Below, in pieces: positions 7,837 to 18,190 of a stretch of 64,000 nt of DNA. The stretch is from Massilia yuzhufengensis. GTDB taxonomy: Bacteria; Pseudomonadota; Gammaproteobacteria; Burkholderiales; Burkholderiaceae_D. A program made the position numbers and the translations under genes. A model generated the notes under the pieces. The model did not search any database, had not been told where the DNA came from, and saw nothing but the letters and a program-made list of their open reading frames with translations. The stretch covers positions 1 to 64,000 of the forward strand of contig NZ_FOLD01000008.1 of NCBI RefSeq assembly GCF_900112225.1, written 5' to 3'. Every line of letters begins with the position of its first letter. Position 1 is the first letter of the stretch.

Positions 7837-10191
7837 TCAAGGACGCAGGTAGGCGATCCCGAGCGCGACCTCGGCCGCAACCTGGGTCTTGTTCTCGGCG
7901 CTTTCGCTGAACGACAGCAGCAGGTCATCGGCCGACATCCCGCCCTGCATCTGTGCCAGCCAGAACGCCAGCCCTGCATTGTCGGGGGCCCGGTGCAGCA
8001 CGTTGAGATAAGCCGCAGTGATGATCTGGGCGTGGGTTGGCGCGGCGCCATACAGCAACTTGAATTCCGCTGAGCCGGTGAAGCCGCCGGCCATTGCCGC
8101 CAGGGGCAGCCCGCCATCGAGGGCGGCGATCCAGAATCCCAGTCCGCCGGTATCGGGGGCGCGCTTGAATGCTGCCCGGTACAGCCGGTAAGCCTTGCCT
8201 GCGTTGCCGTCGATATCGAACGCCAGTGTGAGGTCGGTGAAGTCGATCCGGAATGGTTGCTGCACTGTCTGGGTGCCGTCCGCGCCGCGGTTGTCGACGA
8301 TGACGATGGCGGCGCCGTTGCGGGTGATGGTGTAGGACGAGCGTGGCCCGCGCAGCACGGCGCCGTCGATGTCGGTGAACGCCGCCGGCCCGAAGCCGCC
8401 GTAGTAACTGGACTGGTACTGCGAACGCGCGACGTACACGAGGCGGCCCGGCGCGCCGGCGGCCAGCGCAAAGCTTCCGTCTACCGATGCCAGGCGTCGT
8501 TCGTCGAGCAATTCGTCGACACCATTGAAGCTGATGCCTGATACCGACCAGCCCGATGCATCGTCGATGTAGGCGCTGCTGCCGGGAGCCACGTCGGACA
8601 TCAGACGCAGTCGCAGGTGCTGCCCGCGAAAGGCGTCGAGCGATACCGAGACGGGCCTGGCTCCCTCCAGTACCCCGGCTTGTCCAGGACGGGTGTACGC
8701 ATCCTGCCAGGACTGGCCGTCGTCGAGCGACACCTGGACATGGAATACCTGGTCGGTCGTCGCGTAGCCGGTTGCCAGTGTAAACGCCACGGTGCCTCCC
8801 GGCGCCACCAGCAGTTTGCGCGCGAAGTTGAGCCGCTGCGGACCGAAGTCGCTTGTGCTCTGGCGGAAGCGGAACTGGGCGCCCGCCACCATGGCATGCG
8901 CCCCGCCATTGCTGGCTATCCAGTCAGTGGCGGCGGTATCGGTGCCAAACACTTGCGCCAGCACCTTGCGCCGGTATTCGACCAGCTCATATCCGGTCGC
9001 CGCAGCCATCGGCGCCACCCGCACCTCGTATGCCTGGCCTTTGGAAACCAAGACCGGCGCAGTCAGGCTGGTATTGATCTGCCCCGGGGTGGGGGACGCG
9101 GGGTCGAACATCACCACGTCATAGGAATGGCTGACCTGCCGGCCCGCGACAACGATGTTCGATATCGTCACCGTGTAGCGGACATCCGCAGCGGGCTTGG
9201 TGTAGGCGCCGTAGGCCGGCGCGTCGGGCATCGTCCACACCAGGGTGTTTTCGCCATAGCCGCCAAGGACCGGTTCCAGGGCGGCGGCAAGCGGCACGCC
9301 GCCCTTTGACACGGTCACCGTCGCGGCGCTGAAGTTGGCATCCGGGAGCGAGAACGACCAGCGCCGGAACACGGTTTGGTAGGGCGTGTAGCCCTTCGTC
9401 GGCCACGCGACGTACCCATCGCGTACCGGCGGGCGCGTCGCGCCATAGGTCCCGTCGGAGACCCACAAGGCGTTCGCCCCCGGATAGGACACGCCGCCCA
9501 CCTGCATGGCCGGCACGTCGCCGGAACCGATCGTGCGCAACTGGGGGCGCAGCAAGTGGCGCCGGTGACCGACAAAGTAGTTGGTGCCGCCGTAGTCCTG
9601 GATATACGCGTCGATGGCGTTTGCGCCCGTGTTTACCAGGGCCAGGTTCGAATTGGCCGCGCCTTCTGCACCCAGTGGCGAATACAGTTTCCAGTCCGCC
9701 TGAGGGTAGTGCGACAGCATGCCGTTCGCACTCATCATCAGCGCCGCATGCTGGGCCTTCACGCTGAATTCGCGTGACAGCCCGACCATGGCCGGCACGC
9801 CAGCCATCGCGCGGTACCAGTTCAGGCGCCGCACCGTCGCGTCTTGGAACCCGTCGCCGACGGTACCGGCCGTACCAAGCGCATAATTGCCCGTCCAATT
9901 CATCGGGCCGGCCGGGAGGCTGTAGTGGCCGTTGTAGAGCACGCGCACGGCTTCGCGATCTTCCGGGTCGATCGACAGGGCCGGCGGCAGGGCGAGGTCG
10001 GCCGAGCTGCGCCGGCTGCTGTCGCGTATACGGGCCGCCTCGCGCAGCGCGGCGTCGGTCAGCGGCTGGTCGAGCTGCATGGAGACACGGCTGGGGGATG
10101 CCTGGCCCGCCGGCTGGTCCGGGGTGCCGGCTCCGCAGCCACCGATCAGGGCGGCAGCGAAGCTGAGGAGGAGGATTCGCGGACGGTTCAT
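7837..10191 (-). CDS. secreted CAP-domain lipoprotein with C-terminal DUF4214
   Basis: The 784-residue product starts with a lipoprotein signal (MNRPRILLLSF..., lipobox IGGC, Cys19). A CAP/SCP-like domain follows (about residues 105-260), with RRLNWYRAMAGVP, MLSHYP and the VGHRRHLL motif. The middle holds beta-rich segments of fibronectin or jelly-roll type. The last 120 residues match DUF4214: two helical units, AYRLYRAAFKRAPDTGGLGFW and AAYLNVLHRAPDNAGLAFW. DUF4214 is common at the C-terminus of secreted surface proteins. I chose ATG 10191 for the signal peptide. Outer-surface location is inferred. Confidence 0.85.
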   Translation of the reverse strand: MNRPRILLLSFAAALIGGCGAGTPDQPAGQASPSRVSMQLDQPLTDAALREAARIRDSSRRSSADLALPPALSIDPEDREAVRVLYNGHYSLPAGPMNWTGNYALGTAGTVGDGFQDATVRRLNWYRAMAGVPAMVGLSREFSVKAQHAALMMSANGMLSHYPQADWKLYSPLGAEGAANSNLALVNTGANAIDAYIQDYGGTNYFVGHRRHLLRPQLRTIGSGDVPAMQVGGVSYPGANALWVSDGTYGATRPPVRDGYVAWPTKGYTPYQTVFRRWSFSLPDANFSAATVTVSKGGVPLAAALEPVLGGYGENTLVWTMPDAPAYGAYTKPAADVRYTVTISNIVVAGRQVSHSYDVVMFDPASPTPGQINTSLTAPVLVSKGQAYEVRVAPMAAATGYELVEYRRKVLAQVFGTDTAATDWIASNGGAHAMVAGAQFRFRQSTSDFGPQRLNFARKLLVAPGGTVAFTLATGYATTDQVFHVQVSLDDGQSWQDAYTRPGQAGVLEGARPVSVSLDAFRGQHLRLRLMSDVAPGSSAYIDDASGWSVSGISFNGVDELLDERRLASVDGSFALAAGAPGRLVYVARSQYQSSYYGGFGPAAFTDIDGAVLRGPRSSYTITRNGAAIVIVDNRGADGTQTVQQPFRIDFTDLTLAFDIDGNAGKAYRLYRAAFKRAPDTGGLGFWIAALDGGLPLAAMAGGFTGSAEFKLLYGAAPTHAQIITAAYLNVLHRAPDNAGLAFWLAQMQGGMSADDLLLSFSESAENKTQVAAEVALGIAYLRP

Positions 10192-10318
10192 GGCACAGGG
10201 GAGACGTGGGTGGGCGACCCCGCATGATACAGACAAGCCGGGGCGTGCCGGCACCAGCCTGCCGACGCCGCCGTAGATCATGCGCCCTGCATTGCCGGCG
10301 CCATCATGTACTGCCGCC

Positions 10319-12778
10319 TCAGCCGCACTCGCCCACGTAGTGGCATTCGTCGCAGCGGGTGCAGCCGTCGACCTTGCGCAGTGCCCGCGCGCCGCATTCG
10401 GGGCACTTGGCGCCGGTAGCCTGGGGCAGGGCGCCTGGCACTGCCGGCGGCTGCGGTTCGTGCTCGGGCGCGGGGGCGTCGCCGCGCGCATCGAAGCGGC
10501 GCGCCAGCTCCGGCAGCGCCACCTGGTTGCCCCAGGCGTCGAGGAAGCCGCGCCGGATCAGCACGCGCTGCAGCATGAAGGCGATCGCCGCCACTTCGGA
10601 ATCGTGGTACACCGGCACCTGGGCGCCGTCTTCGCGCGTGAGGGTGCCGCAGCGTACCGGCCCCTTTTCCCACACCACCTCGCGCATGTCGGCCAGCGCC
10701 CGCGCAATCGGGCCGCCGGCGCGCGCCACCATCGACAGCAGGCGCATCGAGGCGGTGATCCACTGCTGGCCCCCAAGGCGCTGGTTGGTCGGCATGAAGA
10801 ACTCGAAGGGCCGTTCGACCGTCACCGGCCTGCCTGCATGCACGCCATCGGCGCGAATGAAGCTCACGGTGAGGTAGGCCGTCTTGCGGCCCTCCTGGGT
10901 CGAGTACTCGATTTTTGAGGTGACCGATTCCAGTTCGCCCAGCGGCCGCCGTTCGAAGCGCTTGCGCAGCGGGTCGTCATCCGGCGGCGCCGGCGCGTCC
11001 GCGTCCGGAGCGGCCGACAGCACGCTGCCCAGCACCGTGTTGGGCCGGTAGGTCGCCAGTCCCTTCAGTCCCGCATGCCAGGCCTGGCTGTACAGCTCGC
11101 GGAAGTCCTCGAACGGATAGGCGGCCGGGACGTTGACGGTTTTCGAGATTGCCGTGTCCACGAAGGGCTGCACCGCCTGCACCATGCGCAGGTGGTCGAG
11201 GGCGCGCATCTCCAGCGCGGTGACGAATGCCGGCGGCAGGCTGGCCGTGTCGTGGCCCAGTTCGCGGTACAGGCGCCAGGCGTGGTCTTCGACGTCGTAG
11301 CTGCGCATCGCGCCGTCGGCCATGCGTTTCTTGCGCTGGTAGGTCCAGGAATAGGGCGGCTCGATGCCGTTCGAAGCGTTGTCGGCGAAGGCCAGCGAGA
11401 TGGTGCCGGTGGGCGCGATCGACAGCAGGTGCGAGTTGCGGATGCCGTGCGTGCGGATGGCCTCGCGCAGCGCCTGCGGCAGGCGTCCGATGAATTGCCC
11501 GCGCAGGTATTGGTCGGCATCGAACAATGGGAAGGCGCCCTTTTCGCGCGCCAGTTCGACCGAGGCCGCGTAGGCCGCGTCGCGCAGGGCTTCGGCGATG
11601 CGCGCGGCCATGTCGCGGCCTTCGTCGCTGTCGTAGCGCAGGCCCAGCATCACCAGCGCGCTGCCCAGCCCCAGGAAACCCAGGCCCACGCGGCGCTTGG
11701 CCCGGGATTCGGCGGCCTGCTGCGGCAGCGGCCATTCGGTCGCATCGAGCACCAGGTCGAGCATGCGTACGGCTACCGCCGCGACTTCGCGCAGGTGGGC
11801 AAAGTCGAAACTGGCGCTGTCGCTGAACGGCTCGCCCACGAAGGCCGTGAGGTTGAGCGAACCGAGGTCGCAGCAGCCGTAGCCAGGCAGCGGCTGCTCG
11901 CCGCAGGGATTGGTGGCGCGCAGCTCCTCGGCGTACCAGAGGTTGTTTTCCAGGTTCATGCGGTCGACGAACAGCACGCCCGGCTCGGCGTGGTCGTAGG
12001 TGGAAGCGATGATCTTCTCCCACAGCGCGCGCGCCGCTACCTCCCGGTAGACCCACAGCCCGTCGTCGCGGCGGCGTGCATCGGGTTCAAGCTCGCCGGG
12101 TTCGGCGCGGTGCACCAGCGCGAAGGAGGCGTCGGCCTGCACCGCGCGCATGAAGGCGTCGGTGACGCCGACCGAGAGATTGAAGTTGGTGAGCGCGCCC
12201 GCGTCCTTGGCCGCGATGAAGCGTTCGATGTCCGGGTGGTCGATGCGCAGAACGCCCATCTGGGCGCCGCGGCGGGCGCCGGCCGATTCCACCGTGCGGC
12301 AGGAAGCGTCGAACACTTCCATGTATGACACGGGGCCTGAGGCGCGCGAGCGGGTGCCGTGGACCTTGCTGCCGAAGGGGCGGATGGCGCTGAAGTCGTA
12401 GCCCACGCCGCCGCCGCGGCGCATGGTCTCGGCAGACTCGAGCAGGGCGGTGTAGATACCCGGCAGGCCGTTGTCGACGCCGGAGATGGAGTCGCCCACG
12501 GGCTGGACGAAACAGTTGATGAGGGTAGCCTGCAGGCCGAGGCCGGCGGCGGAGTTGATGCGGCCCGCCGGAACGAAGCCCTGTTCCTGGGCCCACAGGA
12601 AGCGCTGCTCCCATTCGGCGCGCCGGGCCTCGGGTTCGAACGCCGCCAGGGCGCGCGCGACGCGCCGGCGCACGTCCTGGATGCTGGTTTCATCGCCCTT
12701 GGCGTACTTCTCGCGCAGCACGTCGAGCGAGACCTGCTGCGGCGGCAGCTGCCCGGGTGGGTGGTCGATGGCATTCAT
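10319..12778 (-). CDS. nrdJ: adenosylcobalamin-dependent ribonucleotide reductase (class II)
   Basis: The 819-residue enzyme reduces ribonucleotides to deoxyribonucleotides using adenosylcobalamin, in the cytoplasm. Seen in the sequence: an N-terminal ATP-cone-like segment (residues 15-60), the [13 protein letters not shown] loop, the active-site motif [15 protein letters not shown] typical of class II enzymes, and a C-terminal Cys-rich tail ([10 protein letters not shown] ... [13 protein letters not shown]). The tail resembles the zinc-ribbon or redox-relay tail of NrdJ proteins. It works without oxygen-dependent radical generation. No cobalamin riboswitch is visible upstream; ubiK lies 33 bp upstream on the same strand. 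Confidence 0.93.
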   Translation of the reverse strand: MNAIDHPPGQLPPQQVSLDVLREKYAKGDETSIQDVRRRVARALAAFEPEARRAEWEQRFLWAQEQGFVPAGRINSAAGLGLQATLINCFVQPVGDSISGVDNGLPGIYTALLESAETMRRGGGVGYDFSAIRPFGSKVHGTRSRASGPVSYMEVFDASCRTVESAGARRGAQMGVLRIDHPDIERFIAAKDAGALTNFNLSVGVTDAFMRAVQADASFALVHRAEPGELEPDARRRDDGLWVYREVAARALWEKIIASTYDHAEPGVLFVDRMNLENNLWYAEELRATNPCGEQPLPGYGCCDLGSLNLTAFVGEPFSDSASFDFAHLREVAAVAVRMLDLVLDATEWPLPQQAAESRAKRRVGLGFLGLGSALVMLGLRYDSDEGRDMAARIAEALRDAAYAASVELAREKGAFPLFDADQYLRGQFIGRLPQALREAIRTHGIRNSHLLSIAPTGTISLAFADNASNGIEPPYSWTYQRKKRMADGAMRSYDVEDHAWRLYRELGHDTASLPPAFVTALEMRALDHLRMVQAVQPFVDTAISKTVNVPAAYPFEDFRELYSQAWHAGLKGLATYRPNTVLGSVLSAAPDADAPAPPDDDPLRKRFERRPLGELESVTSKIEYSTQEGRKTAYLTVSFIRADGVHAGRPVTVERPFEFFMPTNQRLGGQQWITASMRLLSMVARAGGPIARALADMREVVWEKGPVRCGTLTREDGAQVPVYHDSEVAAIAFMLQRVLIRRGFLDAWGNQVALPELARRFDARGDAPAPEHEPQPPAVPGALPQATGAKCPECGARALRKVDGCTRCDECHYVGECG

Positions 12779-12811
12779 GGTGGCTCGCGCTCCGGCATGA
12801 ATGCCGGTGGC

Positions 12812-13135
12812 TCAGGGTTTGTCGAGGATGATATGCGGCGCCGCCGGATCGGTGGCGCCGGGGACGGCGCCGCCGCCAGCGGTCGATGCAGCCGGGCCGC
12901 CCTGGGCCGACAGGCGCGCTTCCAGCTCGACCACCCGCAGCTCCAGCGCTTCGAGCTTGGCGCGGGTCTTGGCCAGCACCTGGGCCTGGATGTCGAATTC
13001 TTCCCGGGTGACCAGGTCGAGCTTGGAGAAGCCCTGGGTCACCATCGATTTCACGTTGCGCTCGATGTCCTTGGCCGGGGTGCTCTCGAGGGCCTGGTTG
13101 ATCTTGCCCTGGATGTCGTTGAAGAAGCTATTCAT
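12812..13135 (-). CDS. ubiK: UbiK family ubiquinone biosynthesis accessory factor
   Basis: The 107-residue protein matches the UbiK (YqiC/BMFP) family. It has an N-terminal amphipathic helix (MNSFFNDIQGKINQAL), the EEFDIQAQVLAKTRAKLEALE segment and a coiled-coil (about residues 60-80) that drives trimer formation. An Ala/Gly/Pro-rich tail follows. UbiK assists the UbiJ/ubiquinone hydroxylase complex. ATG 13135 is preferred over the TTG at 13141 because AGGA lies eight bases upstream of it. Confidence 0.88.
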   Translation of the reverse strand: MNSFFNDIQGKINQALESTPAKDIERNVKSMVTQGFSKLDLVTREEFDIQAQVLAKTRAKLEALELRVVELEARLSAQGGPAASTAGGGAVPGATDPAAPHIILDKP

Positions 13136-13164
13136 ATCCAATTCCTATTCGATAAGCGCCACGT

Positions 13165-13181
13165 TGCACCAAGAAGGTGCG
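13165..13181 (+). promoter_or_regulatory. NtrC-type enhancer site
   Basis: TGCACC-AAGAA-GGTGCG matches the NtrC consensus TGCACC-N5-GGTGCA at all but the last base. A second, half-conserved site (CAATCC-N5-GGTGCG, 13185-13201) follows directly. The good site is about 170 bp upstream of the predicted start of the sigma-54 promoter at 13316, a normal enhancer distance. Confidence 0.75.
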
Positions 13182-13315
13182 CCGCAATCCGCTTTGGTGC
13201 GTGCCGGGTGCGTTCGATCGCATCAAACGCGTGCTGCACGGGTTTCCGGGGTTGTTCGAATCGCAAATGGGGCGGATGGATGAGAAAACAAGCACCCGAT
13301 GCGCGGTTTTTCGGC

Positions 13316-13331
13316 TGGCACGCATCCTGCT
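13316..13331 (+). promoter_or_regulatory. sigma-54 promoter of porin-glnK-amtB
   Basis: TGGCACG-CATC-CTGCT matches the sigma-54 consensus TGGCACG-N4-TTGCW with one mismatch and the obligatory GG-N10-GC spacing. Transcription would start near 13341, giving a 65-nt leader before the porin ATG. Together with the NtrC site upstream it indicates induction under nitrogen limitation. Confidence 0.82.
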
Positions 13332-13406
13332 AAAGAGTTGTCAGGCGTGTAGCAAACAAGATTGTAAACCGCAACGGCACTGACCGTTGAAGATAAGGGG
13401 AATGTC

Positions 13407-14503
<1,097 letters not shown>

Positions 14504-14513
14504 GGGGAACACG

Positions 14514-15914
14514 ATGAAGAACACCATAACAAAAGTCCTGGCCGGCCTCGCGGCCGCAAGCCTTGCGCTGCCGGCGCTCGCGGCGCCATCCATCAACAAG
14601 GGAGATACCGCGTGGATGTTCGTCGCCACGCTGCTGGTCATCATGATGTCGATTCCGGGCCTGGCGCTGTTCTACGGCGGCCTGGTGCGCGCCAAGAACA
14701 TGCTGTCGGTCCTGATGCAGGTGTTCATGGTGTTCTGTGTGATCATCGTCCTGTGGTGCCTGTACGGCTACTCGCTGGCCTTCACCCAGGGCAATGCCTT
14801 CATCGGCGGCTTCGACCGGGTGTTCCTGAACGGCATCTACGACGCCAGCGCCGGTACCTTCAGCCAGGCGGCAACCTTCAGCAAGGAGACGATGATTCCT
14901 GAATTCATCTTCGTCGCCTTCCAGGGCACCTTCGCCGCCATCACCTGCGCCCTGATCGTCGGCGCCTTCGCCGAGCGCGTGCGTTTTGCGGCGGTACTGC
15001 TGTTCGTCGCGCTGTGGTTCACCTTCGGCTACCTGCCGGTGGCGCACATGGTCTGGTTCTGGGCCGGTCCCGATGCGATTTCGGATGCCACCACCCTGGC
15101 GACCGTCACCGCGAACGCCGGTTACCTGTGGTCGCACGGCGCGCTCGACTTCGCGGGCGGCACCGTGGTGCACATCAATGCGGCAGTCGCCGGCCTGGTC
15201 GGCGCTTATGTGATCGGCAAGCGCATCGGCCTGGGCCGCGAATCGATGGCCCCGCACTCGCTCACCATGACCATGATCGGCGCCTCGCTGCTGTGGGTCG
15301 GCTGGTTCGGCTTCAACGCCGGCTCGGCGCTGGAAGCGGGCGACGTGGCCGCGCTGGCCTTCATCAACACCCTGCTGGCAACCGCCGCGGCTGCCGTGTC
15401 GTGGATGCTGGGCGAGTGGATGGTCAAGGGCAAGCCTTCGCTGCTGGGTGCAGTGTCGGGCGCCGTCTCGGGCCTGGTGGCGATCACCCCGGGCGCCGGT
15501 TTCGTCGGCCCGATGGGCGGCCTGGTGATGGGCCTGCTGGCAGGCGTCATCTGCCTGTGGGGCGTGACGGGCCTGAAGCGCCTGCTGGGCGCCGACGACA
15601 CGCTCGACGTGTTCGGCGTGCACGGCGTGGGCGGCATCCTCGGTGCGCTGCTGACCGGCGTGTTCGCGTCGCCGGCCCTCGGCGGCCAGGGCATCTGGGA
15701 CTACATCGCCAACAAGGGCTCGGCGGATTATTCGATCGCCAGCCAGGTGTGGGTGCAGGCGCAAGCGGTCGGCATCACCATCGTGTGGTCGGGCGTCGTG
15801 GCCTTCATCGCCTTCAAGCTGGTGGATATCGTGATCGGCCTGCGCGTGCCGGCAGAGCAGGAGCGCGAAGGGCTGGACATCACGAGCCATGGGGAGTCGG
15901 CGTATCATTCGTAA
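14514..15914 (+). CDS. amtB: ammonium transporter AmtB
   Basis: The 466-residue protein has a signal peptide (cleavage after LALPALA) and eleven membrane helices, as in other AmtB proteins. Conserved elements are LALFYGGLVRAKN, the Phe-gate region FVAFQGTFAAIT, and the two pore His residues in HINAAVAGLVG and FGVHGVGGILGALLTG. It conducts ammonia across the inner membrane as a trimer and is plugged by GlnK when nitrogen is ample. It is the last gene of the porin-glnK-amtB operon. Confidence 0.96.
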   Translation: MKNTITKVLAGLAAASLALPALAAPSINKGDTAWMFVATLLVIMMSIPGLALFYGGLVRAKNMLSVLMQVFMVFCVIIVLWCLYGYSLAFTQGNAFIGGFDRVFLNGIYDASAGTFSQAATFSKETMIPEFIFVAFQGTFAAITCALIVGAFAERVRFAAVLLFVALWFTFGYLPVAHMVWFWAGPDAISDATTLATVTANAGYLWSHGALDFAGGTVVHINAAVAGLVGAYVIGKRIGLGRESMAPHSLTMTMIGASLLWVGWFGFNAGSALEAGDVAALAFINTLLATAAAAVSWMLGEWMVKGKPSLLGAVSGAVSGLVAITPGAGFVGPMGGLVMGLLAGVICLWGVTGLKRLLGADDTLDVFGVHGVGGILGALLTGVFASPALGGQGIWDYIANKGSADYSIASQVWVQAQAVGITIVWSGVVAFIAFKLVDIVIGLRVPAEQEREGLDITSHGESAYHS

Positions 15915-15954
15915 TTAGCAGACTGCGCACGTAACAATTTACGTCTCACTCAGC

Positions 15955-16066
15955 ACGTCGTCCCGGCGCAGGCCGGGACAATGCCACTGGCATTGTCCCG
16001 CCCGATTTTGCCAGCGTTACGGTAACGCAAGCAGAACTTGGGTCCCGGCCTTCACCGGGACGACGT
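15955..16066. repeat. 112-bp intergenic element with inverted ends
   Basis: The segment is bounded by perfect 12-bp inverted repeats, ACGTCGTCCCGG (15955-15966) and CCGGGACGACGT (16055-16066). Inside are two further palindromes: GGGACAATGCCA / TGGCATTGTCCC (15975-15999, one-base centre) and GCGTTAC / GTAACGC (16014-16028). The AATGCCA-N-TGGCATT core repeats the palindrome at 352-378, and the ends match those of the element at 31229. It carries no ORF and looks like a REP-like or MITE-like unit. Confidence 0.7.
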
Positions 16067-16070
16067 TTTT
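16042..16070 (+). terminator. possible terminator of the amtB operon
   Basis: The right end of the repeat element forms GTCCCGG / CCGGGAC with a six-base loop. Four bases (GACG) and then five T residues follow. The T-run is slightly displaced, so termination here is plausible rather than certain. Confidence 0.45.
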
Positions 16071-16170
16071 ATGCTAACGGAAGAATGAGATCGTCTTTAA
16101 AATGGCAACATCGGTCCCACATAAGGCTACCGATATAATTCAAACAAGCCACAACTAGGACGTCCACCTC

Positions 16171-17472
16171 ATGGTTCCGCACCTCGCCACCGCCCTGACC
16201 GGGCCTTTGCTCGACCTGGAAAAGAAAATCCTCGAAGCCACGCCCGCCATCGAGCGCTGGTTCCGGCTCGAGTGGCAGGAACATACGCCGCCGTTCTATT
16301 GCTCGGTCGACCTGCGCAACGCCGGCTACAAGCTGGCGCCGGTCGATACCAACCTGTTCCCGGGCGGCTTCAACAACCTGTCCACCGAAATGCTGCCCCT
16401 GACGGTGCAGGCCGCGATGGCGGCGATCGACAAGTATTGCCCGGACGCGCGCAACCTGCTCATGATCCCGGAAACGCACACGCGCAACCCGCTCTACCTG
16501 CAGAACGTCGCGCGCCTGATGCAGATTTTCCGCCAGACCGGCCTGCACGTGCGCCTGGGCTCGCTGTCGCCGGACGTCACCCAGCCGACCCCGCTGGCGC
16601 TGCCGGACGGGAACATGCTGGTAGTCGAGCCGCTGGTGCGCTCGCCCAACGGCCGCCGGGTCGGCCTGGCCGACTTCGACCCCTGCACCATCCTGCTCAA
16701 CAATGACCTCTCGGCAGGCATCCCGTCCATCCTGGAAAACATCCACGAACAGTCGCTGCTGCCGCCGGTGCACGCGGGCTGGGCGCTGCGCCGCAAGAGC
16801 AACCATCTCAAGGCCTTCGATGAAGTGGCGAAAAAATTCGGCAAGCTGATCGACATCGACCCTTGGCTGGTCAATCCGCTGCACAGCAAGGTCGGCGAGA
16901 TCGACCTGCAGGAAGACGTCGGCACCGAGCAGCTGGCCGATGCGGTGTCGGCACTGCTGTCGAAGATCAAGAAGAAGTACAAGGAATACGGCATGAAGGA
17001 GCAGAAGCCTTTCGTGATCGTCAAGCCGGACGCCGGCACCTACGGCATGGGCGTCATGACCGTGAAGGACGCGAGCGAAGTGCGCGACCTGAGCCGCGCC
17101 CAGCGCAACAAGATGACCGTCATCAAGGATGGCGTGGCGGTCACCGACATGATCGTGCAGGAAGGCGTGCCCACCTTCGAATCGATCGACGACGCGGTGG
17201 CCGAGCCGGTGGTGTACATGATCGACCGCTACGTGGTGGGCGGCTTCTACCGCGTGCACGCCGAGCGCGGCATCGACCAGAACCTGAACGCGCCGGGCTC
17301 GCAGTACGTGCCGCTGGCATTCGCCCAGCAGCACGCGGTGCCTGATCTGAAAGCCAAGCCGGGCACGGCGGCGCCGAACCGGTTCTACGTGTACGGCGTG
17401 GTGGCGCGCCTGGGCTTGCTGGCGGCCTCGCTCGAGCTGGAACGCACCGACCCGAATCCGGAAGTGTATTAA
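16171..17472 (+). CDS. gshA: glutamate-cysteine ligase
   Basis: The 433-residue protein belongs to the proteobacterial GshA subgroup (TIGR02049 type) that differs from the E. coli enzyme. It has CSVDLRNAGYKLAPVDTNLFPGGFNNL near the N-terminus and an ATP-grasp-like stretch KPFVIVKPDAGTYGMGVM (about residues 285-305). It joins glutamate and cysteine, the first and limiting step of glutathione synthesis. The partner gene gshB lies 1.6 kb downstream on the same strand, separated by two inverted genes. A TATAAT box at 16134-16139 is a candidate -10, but no good -35 is seen. Confidence 0.93.
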   Translation: MVPHLATALTGPLLDLEKKILEATPAIERWFRLEWQEHTPPFYCSVDLRNAGYKLAPVDTNLFPGGFNNLSTEMLPLTVQAAMAAIDKYCPDARNLLMIPETHTRNPLYLQNVARLMQIFRQTGLHVRLGSLSPDVTQPTPLALPDGNMLVVEPLVRSPNGRRVGLADFDPCTILLNNDLSAGIPSILENIHEQSLLPPVHAGWALRRKSNHLKAFDEVAKKFGKLIDIDPWLVNPLHSKVGEIDLQEDVGTEQLADAVSALLSKIKKKYKEYGMKEQKPFVIVKPDAGTYGMGVMTVKDASEVRDLSRAQRNKMTVIKDGVAVTDMIVQEGVPTFESIDDAVAEPVVYMIDRYVVGGFYRVHAERGIDQNLNAPGSQYVPLAFAQQHAVPDLKAKPGTAAPNRFYVYGVVARLGLLAASLELERTDPNPEVY

Positions 17473-17479
17473 GACCGGC

Positions 17480-18124
17480 TCAGGTGTCGGTGGGGACGGC
17501 GTCCCAGTCGTCTTCGCCGTCGTAGCCCGTCATCCAGTTGACCGCATGGTGCCACTCCAGCACCATGCCGGGGTTGATGCCAGGAGGCGGCTCGCGCCTG
17601 TTGAGCTGGGCGTCGCGTACCGCCCAGTGCAGGCGATACAACAGGTCGGCCTGGTCCAGGATCTCGTCCTTGCTGCGCAGGCGAATCGCATCGCGCAGCA
17701 TGGCCGCGTCGCCCAGGTCGTGCGGGTAGAGCGGCAAAATCGCCTCGGCGCTCGACGGTTTCACCGGCAGGCCGGAGTCTTCCACCAGGCCCGCGCACCA
17801 TGCCAGGAACATCAGCGCTTCCAGGCGCCATGAGAAACGGATCCGGTCTTCCTCGGGAGGCGCGTCATTGAACAGGAAGGCGGCTTCGTCATCCGAGAGC
17901 ATGGCGCGCCGTTCGTCAGCCGCAAAATACTCCTTGAAAAAATCGTTCCGGCGCAGCATGGCGGCTCCGACCACGCCCCACAACGCCACCAGCCGGCACC
18001 ACAGCGCATCTTCCGAGCGCAGCGTGACATCGCCATCGTCGATTGACGGCAGGTTGGGATTGATGGGAATCGCGTAGTCGCGTAATAGCGCTTCGCTTGC
18101 TGCCCTGCGTTCTTCTGCTGTCAT
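17480..18124 (-). CDS. DUF4272 domain protein
   Basis: The 214-residue product matches DUF4272: LRSEDALWCRLVALWGVVGAA near the N-terminus, FSWRLEALMFLAWCAGLVE in the middle, and DEILDQADLLYRLHWAVRDAQLN near the C-terminus. It is probably a soluble cytoplasmic helical protein; the family has no assigned function. It converges on gshA with only seven bases between the stops and lies downstream of the methyltransferase gene on the same strand. Confidence 0.82.
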   Translation of the reverse strand: MTAEERRAASEALLRDYAIPINPNLPSIDDGDVTLRSEDALWCRLVALWGVVGAAMLRRNDFFKEYFAADERRAMLSDDEAAFLFNDAPPEEDRIRFSWRLEALMFLAWCAGLVEDSGLPVKPSSAEAILPLYPHDLGDAAMLRDAIRLRSKDEILDQADLLYRLHWAVRDAQLNRREPPPGINPGMVLEWHHAVNWMTGYDGEDDWDAVPTDT

Positions 18125-18190
18125 GCCCGGCCTCCGGAAATCGTTTGCCGGACAATAACACCATCAATCGTTTGGACCGTGCACGCGGCG

